Positions 10,087 to 22,226 of a stretch of DNA of 64,000 bases are shown here, in pieces. Position 1 is the first letter of the stretch. The number at the start of each line of letters is the position of its first letter. The notes beneath the pieces were generated by a model, which ran no database searches, had not been told where the DNA came from, and saw only the letters and a list, made by a program, of their open reading frames with translations. The position numbers and the translations under genes were made by a program. Source of the stretch: Ciona savignyi (taxonomy: Eukaryota > Chordata > Ascidiacea > Phlebobranchia > Cionidae); assembly GCA_000149265.1 (NCBI GenBank), contig CH000162.1:197825-261824 (forward strand), given 5' to 3'.

Positions 10087-13000
10087 CTAAGCTGCCAGTC
10101 CAGAATTGCGTCTTGGAATGCGAAAAGTGGGGCAAATGGGGAAAAATCGGAAACCCTTTACACGTTCGATGCCTCTCTGTAGCGGACCTGGAAAATTAAA
10201 TAAATGGTTGAACCGATAAATAAAAGAACAATCTTCCCAAAGTTGCAACTAAGATATATAGAGTTGTATCTGACAGGCGATATGATTCAAGTGTGTGACT
10301 AGTACAATCGATAGTCAGATGGGTAGACTGATCCCCTGCATTTTCCCATTTAGGTAAATAAAACATAAAAAACTCTATTGCGGTTATTTAGACTACAAAA
10401 ACGCGATGCAACTTGAGTAATCATCTAATTACCTCGCGGCCATCGTTGGGTTACTAACAGCTATTGCAGTAAGTTGTATATGATTTGGACTTCTTAAGTT
10501 TCAGTTTAACCCATATTGTTTCTAAATCTATCATTATGGATTCTAAACAATAATTGCAGAAGAGTTTAACAAACCTGGAAGATTATAAATGGCCTTGTCC
10601 GTCGTCGCCGAATCTTCCTTCTGTGATCCGCTGCCCAACCACGCGATCAAACCTCGCTCTTCCGGCGTACCTGCTCAAACACTCGATGCTAAAATCATGG
10701 CAGGATGTGTGGGAGGCATGTTACATATCATGGTTAAAGGGGAAAACTTATATCCGCGTTCCGCGCCAAGAAAGCTTAATATTCGGCAGAATACGTGGCA
10801 GTGGGGATGATGTTGAACTAGTGTGTACGGGATCGGTGTTTCTGAACCTCGTATGGAAACTAACTATCGCAACAATATGTACAACGCCTTACCGGGTATC
10901 GTGTTATCAAGTACGAATCCCAAAACACCAGCGATAAACATTCCAGTTTGCAATAGAACAAGAACAATCTGGTCTCCTTCAACCGACCCTGCGAATGTGA
11001 TTTAAATATTTACCGGGTCAAGTTTTAAAACTATGATCGCCTTGTCAACTAGTTTTTCATGACATTAAGTATTCATGTAATAAACCTACGTCAGACCCTA
11101 CTTATAGAGAAAGGAATGGATACAATATTCATGTTTATCTCGGCGAATGAGAAAACCAAGGGAGTTAACACACTAGCAATCGTCAGGTCACCTCGCGCCA
11201 ACCGTCGGGTTAACGGAGTTATTGCAGTTTGTTGTGTAAGATTCACACGTTCCTTTAATTGACCCAATATTCTGCTGGGTTCAGACAATGTCCATTTAGT
11301 GCCTTGCCCAAGGACACAACCGAAAAGCTATCGAACAGTTTCGAATCTGAAAACCTTAGACCGAAATGCCACGCACTAGTCAACCAAGCTTTGCGGTCGG
11401 ATATGTTATTTAAAAAGTTTATCTATCTACCGGTGGCAATAACTGTTTTGTTCTTCCTGACCCACTCTGGAAGAGCAACACCCATGAAGATGGAGAATCC
11501 CATGACCAGAAGATTCCTGGACGAATTGAGATCAACGAATTGAAGACTAGACATTCCAACAGCAGCTATCATCCCGAACATCACACAGAACATGCCACCT
11601 GCCTCATATTTGTGTCAGAAAAAGTCCGAATAATAACGCGGTAATTATGCCTAACCTACAACTGGGTCGGGGATTGTGGTGAAAAGTGCTCCAAACTTCC
11701 CTATAACTGCAAGAATGAGCATAATAACCGCTCCTGTCTGCACCACCCTTCGACTGCCCACCTGTGAAGATGTACTTATATATGTTAACTCATAAAAGTA
11801 TAATTTAACGCATAGAAATTTCACTATTAAGATGGTACTTTAAACAAACATTTATAATACGTTACAAAATGTAATTTATTTTTATCACTATAAGCGCAGA
11901 AAGGACTCTTATGTTTTTCTATAAACATTGTCCCATATTTAGGTAAAATACATAATATATTGTTTTACCTTTGTAATCCCGATCGCGCCAATATTCTCGC
12001 TGTACGATGTGGTTCCGTTGCCAGTCCCCAGAGCACCAGCTAAAATACACCCAATTCCCTCCGTGAAGACGCCTCTGTGGAAATGCTTTGTAGTATTTGA
12101 ATAATATTTTGCCGGTTGGTGGCGGGAAACCAGTTGGTTATGCTTTTACGTACGGAAAGTTTGGTTTAATAGTACAGTTGTGTGGCCAAATGGTTAACGC
12201 GACCGATACATATACCTACTCCTATACAAAAGTGACGAGCCCATCATGGGTTCGAAACTTGCCTCGTTAAAAAAGAAATTTGGTTTAATACTTTAAACAA
12301 AGAGAATAAATATATTCCAATCATACTCAATACACTACAGCAGCTTAAGCTATGATGGTCACAAAGTAATCTGACAATTACCGGTGCTACGAGGCATGCT
12401 ATCCTGGCAGAATAGAGTTAAACAATTAACGCTTTGTGTAAATATATTTAAGCGGTTTAAAGTTTGGACAATCCAAAACGATACTTGAATATGCGTTCAT
12501 AATGTTCTAATGAATTTAAACGAAGAATATCCAACCTCAACCAACCTGTTTATCGCGTGTGTTGGCGGCGGTGGCACTTGACTCAATCTCGCGCATGCGT
12601 AGTAGTCTCCGATAGATTCGATGATCGAAGCAAGTACTCCACTGATCATGCCTAAAACCCCCGATGCCGTCACCACAGGTACACCCCATTGTCCTATTAG
12701 AACAACACAATCTCGAATACGTATTTCCTAAACAGCGTACGCTGTACATGCATTACGTAACATTACTATTGTGTTAAGGTTGACATGGATATTTTGTTTT
12801 TATACGTAGGGTGTACAAACGTTCGTCACAACTAATTTTTACACTAGGAAATCAATAGTATGACTTTTGTTTTATGCATACTATTGGTACGGCAAATCGT
12901 CTGAAACTAAATTCAGAGTCGAGTTACCAACTCTTCAGGTCCACTGGTAGCGATATAGAGTTAAGTTTCATGTTTGTTTCCAACTGAGCGTATCCAACTG

Positions 13001-15313
13001 TGATTTTCCTTTACTGTGCGGCCACAATTCAGTAAGTTCAATTTGATGGAGACTTTTCATACGTAAAGGACGGTACGCAACACGTTTTTGAACAAATTGT
13101 AACGTGGGATATTTTATACCGAGAGTAAGATTGCTAGAAAACACAGTAAAATACAATTATATATATCGTTATCCATTACCAACACTACCTTAGCGCTCGT
13201 TGCGACCACCTATACCAGTGCACAACAAGTAAGCGATGACGCAAGCTCTAAGATACGTGCATCACGCACACACGGAAAACATAATAGAAGGATACGTGCA
13301 GGAGATATGTGATTTCATTATTATCATTGTAGGCGACACTACCATATCGACATACGTCATCAAAAATTACCCGGATACGGAAATCGAAACCAAGCTGCGT
13401 CAGCGAGCACGCCACTTCTGACGTCAGTTCGTGCAAAATAGCCGTATTGTTGGGATGACGCAGGGAAAGCCCCAGCCGCTGTCAAAAATCCGCAAAACAT
13501 CCATGCGATCAACACAGCAAGAATCACCTGGAATATCGGGTACAAACAGCAGGAGTATTAAAGGTCAATGGTACGAGATGAATTTGAAATTAAAGAAAGT
13601 CTAAAACATAGAGAACACACTGGAGTAGCACCGGTAACACGACAATGGACAGACTTATACAATCTAACGACTGTTTTTGTTTTAACACCGCTTAAATGTG
13701 CAAGTAAATGTGCATTTGGCAGCAAAGTTAACCGAAGAAAATCAACTCACAGGAAATAATCTGAAAACCTTGACCCGAACAAATCGTTTTCCACCATGTT
13801 TCTTGAACCGTGGAAGCGGGACAACCACATCACGCAAGTGTTGCGAGAATAGAATGATTAGAAACATCGTCCTTATAATATTTGACGTGTTAGATAGCTG
13901 CCAATGGAAAACAGCATCGACTTACAAAAAGGAAATGCCCCAATGCTTGCCTGCAAAGTCTCCAGCAGGCCCGAACAGACCAAGTCCAACCAATGTAATA
14001 GTTGGTGCAATGGTCAGCGGTCCAATACGAGACATCAGCAAACCCACCAAACCGGTTAAACCGAGGAAAACTTGAGTGCACGAGGCTACCATGATAGCTC
14101 CTTGCACCTGAAGAACATAAAGTTTTAAACTTTTTTCTTGGCTCCATTACCATTTTTTCGCCCAGACGACCGTACAATTTTTAACAATTTTGTCAGTCTT
14201 CGTCAAATAGATAAAGCCACCGGCCGCCTGACTGGTAAAAATGCATCTATCTACGGACATCTTAATCCTGTACAGCACACTGCTATAGTCCAGGTAATCC
14301 GACGGTTGAAAGTAATCTGATTATTGGCACTGGTTTAGGAATTCCACGAAACATATTCAACTACCTGCACCATTCGAATTTTCCAGAAGTCTGCAGGGAT
14401 TGAACTTGTAGTAACATTGCTTGACGCTGATGTATTACCAATGTCTGTTACATTGCTTGGCAGCGGGTCGGACACCGAGTTCATGATAGCAATCGCAGGT
14501 GTAAGAAAGGAGAAAGCCGCTCCTTGTACAATTGGGAGCCTGAATTAGAAAGCAACTGGTCGGACAATGTTTAGGCATAGGAATTTTCTATATCCCCGTA
14601 AATGGGAAAATGCCAGGAGCGTTAATACACGGGCAATCGTTAGATTACCTTCCGGCCATCGTCAGGTTACCAAAGCTATAGTTTGCGTAAACAAATCGGT
14701 GTATGTATTAGTATCTGCATGAAAGATAAATCAGTTTAGGTGGATAAACGAAACGTAATGGTGACCCCCATCGTGCCAATGAACTATATATTACACGTCA
14801 GAACAACCAGTTTGTCTATTTTGACTTTTCTATCGCGAAATCTGTCACCTTTTGAATATGCTACAAGGATTATTTTTGTCTTAAAAGTTAAATGAAGCTG
14901 TAACATACATACCTGTTCCCTATTAAGGTTTGAAGAAGTGTGCTTATTCCCGACGCAAAGAAAATAGTGCTAATAATCTGGCCTTTTGCAACGTTGTTGT
15001 TGGCTATTCCAAGAGGCCCCGCTAGTATAAGAGGGACTGCCACAGTTGAGCCGAACATAGTCAGGTAATGCTGCAGAATATAATAAAAGTTTGATACGGT
15101 AATAATTCTTAACCGTGTCGGTATACCAAACATTTTTACCTGAAAACCCAGCAAAATGCACATATACCATGGCGGTACGTCTGTAACTCCATATAACAGT
15201 TCGTTTTCTACTTTCTTTTTTTTCAAATTTGGTTCGTTAATGACTTCAATATGTGAACCCAGAGGTGGTTTCGTGTGCATTTCGATCTCATTTTCAACCG
15301 GTATGGTGGACAT
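10087..15313 (-). CDS. SLC23 family nucleobase/ascorbate transporter, complete
   Basis: Thirteen exons in consistent phase: 15313-15140, 15070-14913, 14539-14371, 14107-13926, 13871-13751, 13527-13371, 12693-12546, 12074-11969, 11761-11656, 11598-11431, 10988-10893, 10670-10575, 10187-10087. The product is 593 aa, normal for the family. Hallmarks: the QH pair in [12 protein letters not shown] (residues 58-59), [67 protein letters not shown], the NAT signature [20 protein letters not shown] and [17 protein letters not shown]. The family forms 12-14-helix symporters moving ascorbate (Na+) or nucleobases across the plasma membrane; the substrate cannot be decided here. Exon 3 may also end at 14365, adding two residues (VQ). 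It lies head to head with the hydrolase gene across ~1.3 kb. Introns carry SINEs. Confidence 0.93.
10428..10495 (-). mobile_element. SINE-2 fragment in last SLC23 intron
   Basis: Short match to the SINE-2 body in reverse orientation: cctcgcggccatcgttgggttac, agctattgcagt, gttgtatatgat. Confidence 0.5.
11130..11375 (-). mobile_element. SINE-2 copy in SLC23 intron
   Basis: Reverse-oriented copy with family landmarks catgtttatctcggcgaatgag, gcaatcgtcaggtcacctcg, ttctgctgggttcagacaatg and gtgccttgcccaaggacacaacc. It lies between the exons 11598-11431 and 10988-10893. Confidence 0.8.
12172..12278 (+). mobile_element. SINE-1 in SLC23 intron, 12-bp duplication
   Basis: tRNA-like promoter boxes (tggccaaatgg; gggttcgaaac) and a short A-rich end, flanked by tttggtttaata at 12160-12171 and 12279-12290. 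Inserted antisense to the host gene. Confidence 0.85.
14575..14705 (-). mobile_element. SINE-2 fragment in SLC23 intron 2
   Basis: Partial reverse copy: cccgtaaatgggaaaat, gttaatacacgggcaatcgttagattacc, ccatcgtcaggttacc. Confidence 0.6.
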
Positions 15314-16631
15314 TTATACAACTAATCTAATAATTGATTATATAAAGCTGCGAAAACCTATTTATGTTAATCTGTGATGGGCCTTATATTACTTACTGGC
15401 CTTTGCGGCAGAGTGTAGCAATAACAAAATTATTCCTTGTATTATTGACTTTCATTTAACCGGTTTTACCTGTTTCTTATACAGTATGCGCATGTTCATT
15501 AAAGTGTATCTTTTAATCGTTATTAAAGAAACCAAACAAAACAAAAAATGTTTAAACATAAGTCTATAGCACCCCTGCTTTTTCTTTATTTTTATTGTTC
15601 GCGGATTGCTGTGGTAGGAGGGGCAGGCGCATTTGGCTGCTGCTCGTCACTTGGCCAAAATTCACCTTATAGGCTGTCTTCTCCTTGCAATGGTCGGTGA
15701 CTGACACTGATTTTGATAATACCTACATAAAAGGATCTCACTGTAACTTCTTGATTTTATTAAGCATTTCTGTACGTAAGTTTATTCTGCTTGTTTTTTG
15801 TTCATAAAATCACGACAATATATACCAAATAAATATAAAGATCACGAGGACAGGCTAGGTGTGGACGGTATTATAACTGTGTGAAATGGGTCGCGTTTGT
15901 TATAAAAACAGCGGACATTGCATCAACTAAACTTACTGTACTAGGTCGTAAACTACGACGCAAATAGTTTCCCAGTATTAAAACAAGTTTACATGTAGTA
16001 AGTACAAAAGTAAAAATTGTGTAAAAACGAATAATATCCAGAAATCGAAATAGCGATTCACCACCAAGTCTGACTTTCGAGAGAATGTTAATCACTAAAT
16101 ATACTACACTAGCATGGTTGCTGGTCTCTCTGCCATTTCTTGGTCAAACGCAACGTACTGTCGAGTACGTGCAGCACACAGTTTGCTTTCTTAAGCGGAA
16201 ACAATTGGAAGGCTGGCTGCAATAAAAACAGTGCAGCGTGATCGACACGTTAAGGTGAACCGGTTCTTGTGGCCAGGGGACTACAATGCCACTAACACGT
16301 CGCTGGCTCTAACAACATCGAAATAGTTCGAATTCTTTTTCGTCATTAGAGGACGAGACAGGGTAATCTGGCGATTGATCATGTTTAACCCCCCTTACCA
16401 TACATTGGGTTTATAAAGCATCTTATGAACACAAGTTTGTGCATCTTGTTTCTGTCCTGTATCTGTTTCTCTGTCTTATGCGTGTGAGCATAATTTATTG
16501 CGGGTCTTATTTTATTGTGCGTGCTTCAAGTGCCTTTCTCCTCTCTTAACATTCAGACACGTGCAATCACTCAAGCGTGTTATTTTCAGTGAACACTGAA
16601 TCGTCGCGATCGTTGTTTACAGCGAAGAATC
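15314..16631. promoter_or_regulatory. Divergent intergenic region between SLC23 and hydrolase genes
   Basis: About 1.3 kb separates the two start codons, which point away from each other, so both promoters should lie here. I see no unambiguous core-promoter element. Around 16330-16430 there is an eroded SINE-2 tail (gacagggtaatctggcgattg.., gtttaacccccctta). The rest is unique-looking DNA without exons. Confidence 0.4.
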
Positions 16632-18588
16632 ATGAGTTACGTAACCGTTAATGGTCTGTGCGTATATTACCGCGAGTTTGGCGCTAACTTAAGCGATAGC
16701 AATGGAACTGTATTGTTACTGCATGGAATGCGATTCTCTTCAAAAACATGGAAAGATTTAGGAACTTTGGAGAGATTAGAAAAGTTAAAATACAGAGCTA
16801 TAGCTGTTGATCTACCAGGTAGGAGGTTAATAAGTAACATGGTTGCTCAAAAGTAGTGATTACAAGGGAAATTTCTACTGAATATCACGTTTAACAACTG
16901 CTTCACAATCTTAGCTGCAGTGAATAATGTAGCATACTAAAAACTGTGTTTTATTCAGACAAATATTTCTTATGTTTATCCTGGTGGATGGGGAAATACT
17001 TTAAAGGGTTTATCTTCAATAAAAATCTAATATCTTGCTCTCACGGTCGAGTTAAAGCGGATTATACAGTGTTGTTATACATACACTGTTATTATTAAAA
17101 CGTTGCTGTGAATTTATTTCACACCATTCAACCAGTTTGGCTAAGACAACTTCCATTCAGTGCCTTGCCTATGAGTGCAGCCTACTCGCTAGCCACCAGT
17201 TCCGATACCACCGCCATTTGGTCAAAAGGAGATGTACAAGCCCATCCATTTATTCTGCCAGATCGCTCACTTCTGTGAAATGATTTCAACCAAGCTTTTT
17301 AATTTCTATTAGACAAAACAAAAAGTTTAAATTTAAGGCAGATTGATTTCGTGCATTAAAATGCTTTTTTCCAGGGTACGGGCAATCGAAAGACACTAAG
17401 GTTCCGGCAGAAAAAGGGAAATTCATTGCCGACTTGTGCGACCAGTTGTCGATTGATCGTCCGATTGTTATAAGCCCGTCTATGAGCGGAGAGTATTCGT
17501 TGCAGTTTTTGCATGGTGGGTAGTAGATACTAGTCATTCTGTGGTAGGTTCTTACTGGTGGCGGTTTGTTCCAATTTTCTGCATCTCTTGGACCAATCAA
17601 ACTAAAAACAAATAGAACTATATTTTGATTAACATAATTATAGAATGTTTACGATAAACATGGCGTACTTGCTTCGTTAATGTATTCTAGCGATTTAACA
17701 AAATCGACGTCCAACTAGACAAAAAAGCTACATCTTCGCTCAACTTTCGAACGAAGGTAAAATAGATTATTGTGGTGTGTAACTAACCTCAACATTCCAC
17801 AGAATTTGGTAACTTAAAGATAAAAGCTTATATTCCAATTGCTCCGGTGTCTACGGAGAAGTATTCGAATGAGGATTACAGCAATGTTAAGACGCCCACT
17901 TTCATCGTGTTCGGTGAGTTCAATTGTAAAATAATTAGCAATGACTTCATCGTTTGGAAACTTGAATGTGGGCATGAGACAAACTAAATATTAGTGTGGG
18001 ATAGTTATGAATGTTTTTTTCGATACGATGTGTGCCCATTATAGAAATGCATTGACTCTCTTAAGTGTTTTATACTATGACGTATCCTCGGAATAATTCA
18101 AAAGTCCGTGACGATTGCAAGCGCGAACGATGCGCCCCATTGTGGTCGTTTATTTCTGTACCTTTTCTCGTCAGGTGGCGCTGGTGTAACATGCATCGTT
18201 GTTGGGTGGTCAGTGAGGTTTGATAATTGTACGGTCGTGTGGCCTAATGGTTAACGCGATCGATACATATACCGACTGTTATACAAAAATCGGTCCTGGT
18301 GACGACCGCTTCATGGGTTCGAAACTTAGCTCTTGGGGATTGATAATATCTAACAATTGTTTATGATTTCGGATACATTTTGTTTAATTTACATCTTATC
18401 TTTATTATCTTGTAACTAATAACATCTCAGGTGCAAATGATGCGATGTTGGGCGAACAATCATTGAATAATCTTCGGAAGATTCCCGGAAGTAAGATTTT
18501 CAAGATGGCGGACGCTGGGCACGCTTGTTATTTAGACCAACCTGATCTATGGCATCAATACTTGGAAGATATTTTGTCAAATATTTAA
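16632..18588 (+). CDS. ABHD14-type alpha/beta hydrolase, complete
   Basis: Four exons in consistent phase: 16632-16818, 17375-17515, 17803-17913, 18431-18588, giving 198 aa (vertebrate ABHD14B is ~210 aa). Diagnostic stretches: LLLHGMRFSSKTWKDLGTL (oxyanion loop region), AIAVDLPGYGQS, VISPSMSGEYSLQF with nucleophile Ser98, FGANDAM with likely acid Asp150, and ADAGHACYLD with catalytic His177. In mammals ABHD14B is a small cytosolic hydrolase reported to act as a lysine deacetylase; no signal peptide or membrane segment is present here. The start is the first ATG of the ORF, in atcATGAGTTAC. An ATTAAA at 18723-18728 could serve as poly(A) signal. Intron 3 carries a SINE-1 insertion. Assignment to ABHD14 rather than a more distant hydrolase is strong; A versus B is not resolved. 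Confidence 0.92.
17140..17235 (-). mobile_element. SINE-2 fragment in hydrolase intron 1
   Basis: Reverse head fragment: cattcagtgccttgcctatgag, gcctactcgctagccaccagttccg. Confidence 0.5.
18228..18339 (+). mobile_element. SINE-1 in hydrolase intron 3, 8-bp duplication
   Basis: tacggtcgtgtggcctaatgg (A box) and atgggttcgaaactt (B box), flanked by ttgataat at 18220-18227 and 18340-18347. Confidence 0.85.
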
Positions 18589-18939
18589 ATGTAACTATCA
18601 TAAAACGTAACGATGTTTGGTATATTTGGCGGGTTTAGTTTAATTTACTCATATGTTTACGATAAAAGTACAAAGTTGAATTATTTTGTTTTCCACTAAA
18701 ATTTGTGTCGTTTAAATGCTCTATTAAAACGAATCTTAAATGCAAAATATTCTGCTTGTATCGGCCTTCCCAATGCCCTTTTCTAGTCGTGTATATTCCT
18801 GACTATCAAAAAGAATTAATTTGTCTAATCGGAAACACTTAAGACATATGTTAGTTGACGTCAGTATTTGTATAGAGGGCTGGTTGTTAAGTGTCTCTCA
18901 ACTCTGTTTTACCACGTTTTGGTGTTTGCTGTAATATAG

Positions 18940-19011
18940 GGTTCCGTGGTGTAACGGTTATCACTCTGGACTTTGAATCCAGCAATCCGAGTTCAAATCT
19001 CGGCGGAACCT
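18940..19011 (+). tRNA. tRNA-Gln (anticodon TTG)
   Basis: 72-nt cloverleaf. Acceptor stem GGTTCCG (18940-18946) pairs with CGGAACC (19004-19010). The anticodon arm ctgga-ctTTGaa-tccag gives TTG (Gln). T-arm with GTTCAAATC. A T-run from 19015 is the Pol III terminator. No CCA is encoded and there is no intron, as expected for a nuclear gene. Confidence 0.97.
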
Positions 19012-19694
19012 TTATTTTTTGCAAACTTTCATGACAATTTACCTTTACGCAATTTCAGATAGGAATAAAGGTATCCTGTATGTAAACATTTGCTTTGATG
19101 AAGTTCACTTCGAAATAAACTTTTAATTAAAAACACACGGCACATTTTTTGAAGATTCATGTTTAATCTCTAGTGCGTTATCACAAGGATAAGCTTCAGT
19201 TTACCTCGAAACCAACGTCGTGCAACTGTTACTGCAGCTACTGTATTATGATTAAGACATTTCTTTAGTTTTACTGAAATACATTGGGCCAAGATAAAGT
19301 ACTCTTATTCGACAAATAGTAACAATTTGTCCAAGCTAACTTAAACTTTTCGATCTTGTTAGGAAACATTTTCACAACAGACATACAGGAGAGAAATTGC
19401 TGGAAAAGCGAATCTTAGTTCTGATAAAAATAATTAACGACAGCGTGTTTTATATCCAATAAATCTATCCCACAAAATGTTACAATCTAGCCAAAAGTGG
19501 ATCACTAGCAAGTTGTATAATACAAATAATGTTGTAGCAAGGATTCGTTTATAATAAGACAATTCAGTTGAGACTTAATTATTATCTGTAATATGTCAAT
19601 AGCAATTGCACCTAAATATCAGCCTTATCCACATAAAAGCAAATTCAAACAATAACGTTTAACATGATAAAACGGTGTATGTACGCTTATTCCA
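19012..19694. other. Spacer, nothing recognised
   Basis: AT-rich unique-looking DNA between the tRNA and the receptor pseudogene. No exon or repeat was identified. Confidence 0.5.
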
Positions 19695-20637
19695 GAATAT
19701 TATGAGGCTGTCTTCAATCTTTGTTGATTTGTCTTGATTGGCTGTTCTTATGACCATCGTTATGGTGACGTCACAATGCTTTTTAAAATTTTGAAAGAAA
19801 AAAGGCATACTGAATTAAAAACAGCATGTTGGTGTCATAAATCGTGATTGTGACGTAATTATGAATTAGGTTTGGAATTATAACAGCCAAAATGACCAAA
19901 CAAGCAGTTTCGGAAATAAAGCACATGGCTGCAACAAGGGCTAAACAATTTTCCAGATTCGCTTCTTACTTGCTTTAGAATTTATTCCTCGTAGTACGTA
20001 GAGGTTAGATAAACAGAAGCAGCAGAAAGAATTGGCCGAGGATGATTATACCGTCTATATATCAGCCATATTATGTATTTCGACTTGGGTTTCACAACAC
20101 AACCACGCGTTGGAAAGTCATAGTTATCTGATAACTCGTTGGAAAGTCATAGTTATCTGATACGCGAACCCCGCAGTTATACACCCTGATCATGAAAATC
20201 GAAATACTACCGAAACTAGCAACCTTCACCGCGGTGCTGTAAATGAAAAATATGGTTGGTAGCTAGTAGATTGAACGTTGTTTAAGCCACATAAAAAAGT
20301 AAATATACTAATTGCAGTTAGGGAGTACGCCGCAATCAAAACGCCGAAAGTAATCTCACACGATCGCGACGTGTCATCTCCATAGCCGATCTTAAAAGCT
20401 TCTTCCCTGGATTGTATTTGAGACTGCTAAGTAGAAATGCACATGAGAGAGGCGTGTAAACGGCCCTTGCGATTGCGTATGTTGACCCGTTTTTCTAAAC
20501 CCATTTTGTTCTCTATTTCTGTAGATGCAGATCGCGATAACCACCCACGTAATAATGAGAAATAATATGAATTTGCAAAATTTGACGAAATTCCCCAACG
20601 GTTCGGTAAAGCGGTTTACGGAAATGACGTCATGCAT
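19695..20637 (-). pseudogene. Decayed copy of the orphan seven-helix receptor-like gene
   Basis: Colinear on the minus strand with the intact gene at 22227-23201. It starts at ATG 20637 and preserves NRFTEPLGNF and FLIITWVVIAICIY (TM1), then loses frame. Further homology continues in other frames (e.g. TATGGAGATGACACGTCGCG, matching the intact GYEDVTSRACE codons; a tgtggcttaaacaacgttc segment matching LWLKQRS) down to the TM7 region near 19700. Several frameshifts are present, plus a 31-bp tandem duplication (tcgttggaaagtcatagtta) at about 20110-20165. It lies ~1.6 kb downstream of the live gene as a tandem duplicate. Confidence 0.8.
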
Positions 20638-20689
20638 ATTTTTATACGGTTTACTGTCAAGATACTTCTGGTCCTACAAAGATTTTCCG

Positions 20690-20870
20690 GAGTTGTTGCA
20701 GTATGTTGTATATGATTTGAACATTCCTTTAATATGTGGTAAAGCTCATCAAGTTCAGGCAATGTTTCCCAAATCCTTGCCAAAGTATACAACTGACTAG
20801 CTAGCGACTAGTTTCGAAACGGTAACCCTTCGGCTGAAAGGAGACGCAATGGCAAACCATAATATTCGGT
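20690..20870 (-). mobile_element. SINE-2 fragment
   Basis: Reverse-oriented family landmarks: gttgcagtatgttgtatatgat, caagttcaggcaatg, ctagctagcgactagtttcg, cggctgaaaggagacgc. Confidence 0.7.
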
Positions 20871-21540
20871 CGGTAAAACCTAATTGGTCAATTGTACAAA
20901 CAATTAATAAACCTGAAATTTTCCCGACAACCCTAAAATAAGAAATAATTTATATTTTACTTTTGGCGGTAATGGTCTAGAAATTCCATAAACCTAATGG
21001 AAATTTACACTTAAACTCAGGCAACCACAAGTGACATCTAAGGGGCGAGCAGTTTGACCAGTCAAAGAATAAATTTAATATTTCGATGCGGTACAAAATA
21101 TGAAAAGATTAAATACTTTACTTTATTTATAATGATTTTAAGCTGATAAGACACGGTACTATTGGTTTATACCTGCAAAACATAGTATTATTGGATGATA
21201 AATTTATTTTATACAATATATTTGTGACGAAAAACACAAACCATGGAAAGATTATATGAGATTCCAACAGGAAAACTATAACTAAGCAAGTGCTATATAA
21301 ATAACCTGAATTATTGCTTAATCATCATCGGTATAAAAATGTTTCTGTGCACGAGCTACATAACTCTTGGAGAGGTTTATTAAACGTATTCCTGGATGGC
21401 ATCTCAGAGGAGATAATCCCCTTGATGGATCTTCATTTTCACAATTAGGGATGTTGATCAATGATGACTAGTTACGTCCCTTAATTTGCAAAACAATTAT
21501 GACAAACGTTTTCTTTATACCAAAATTTCCATTAGTTTGC
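20871..21540. other. Spacer, nothing recognised
   Basis: AT-rich DNA with no supported exon or repeat. Confidence 0.4.
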
Positions 21541-22016
21541 GTAGGCCTGTAGCAGCGCTCTGCTTTTTGACGGGTTTTGAGCAGGGTAAAGACAAGGGGT
21601 AGCATAGGTGAAGTATTTTATTAGGTATTTACACAAGGTGCAGAACGCTGTACACACATGGGGCATAGCTTAGGTAGGTAGAGGTTAAGTTGGTTCAGGT
21701 ATAGGTTAAGTAGGTAGAGTTAAAGCCTGAGAGAGCAGCTAGTCTAAGGGAAGACTAACCAAAATGCTCTCTGATAATACGAAATCTCATACAGTTTATA
21801 TAAGACACATAACAGGAAACACATGTTTCTATACACGAGGCGTGGACGCTGTTAATCAGAAAACTCGCGGGAAATAATTCATCGACTGAAATGTCAAAAG
21901 CAGGAAATTAATCGCGACTTCCCATGCACAAAATATGGACACATGGCATGGCGCGACCTAGTTGTTAAAATATATAATAATACATTTATAAACGTGTGGG
22001 ATTCCCACAGGCCTAC
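21541..22016. mobile_element. Possible MITE bounded by gtaggcctgt inverted ends
   Basis: About 476 bp of higher GC with 10-bp inverted ends gtaggcctgt (21541-21550) and acaggcctac (22007-22016). Inside is a short degenerate repeat of tagg.. words (21610-21730). No clear target-site duplication, so the call is tentative. Confidence 0.4.
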
Positions 22017-22205
22017 ATAGCTCTATTAAGTAGGTATTGCTTTTAACGTTGGCGGAATATATACACCTCCTAATGGTTACTCATTATTTTGAAATCCATA
22101 TGACGTAATGAAGGTTTGATAAATTATTAAGAAATCGTGAACAGTTTTTTAACAAACATTCAGACTGCACAGTAAATGTGTAGATATTTATTTGACAAAT
22201 GATGT

Positions 22206-22211
22206 TTTATT
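22206..22211 (-). terminator. Poly(A) signal of the receptor-like gene
   Basis: AATAAA on the minus strand 16 nt after the stop codon; a second one follows shortly downstream. Confidence 0.55.
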
Positions 22212-22226
22212 ATGATGGTTTAGAGT

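Noticed and set aside
10005-10199. Plus-strand ORF with a TSP1-like WGKWG and a following AATAAA
   Set aside because: It is the complement of the last SLC23 exon (10187-10087), whose minus-strand frame continues the transporter in phase.
10554-11005. Plus-strand ORFs of up to 127 codons
   Set aside because: They are antisense to SLC23 exons 10670-10575 and 10988-10893, which match the family C-terminus in the minus frame.
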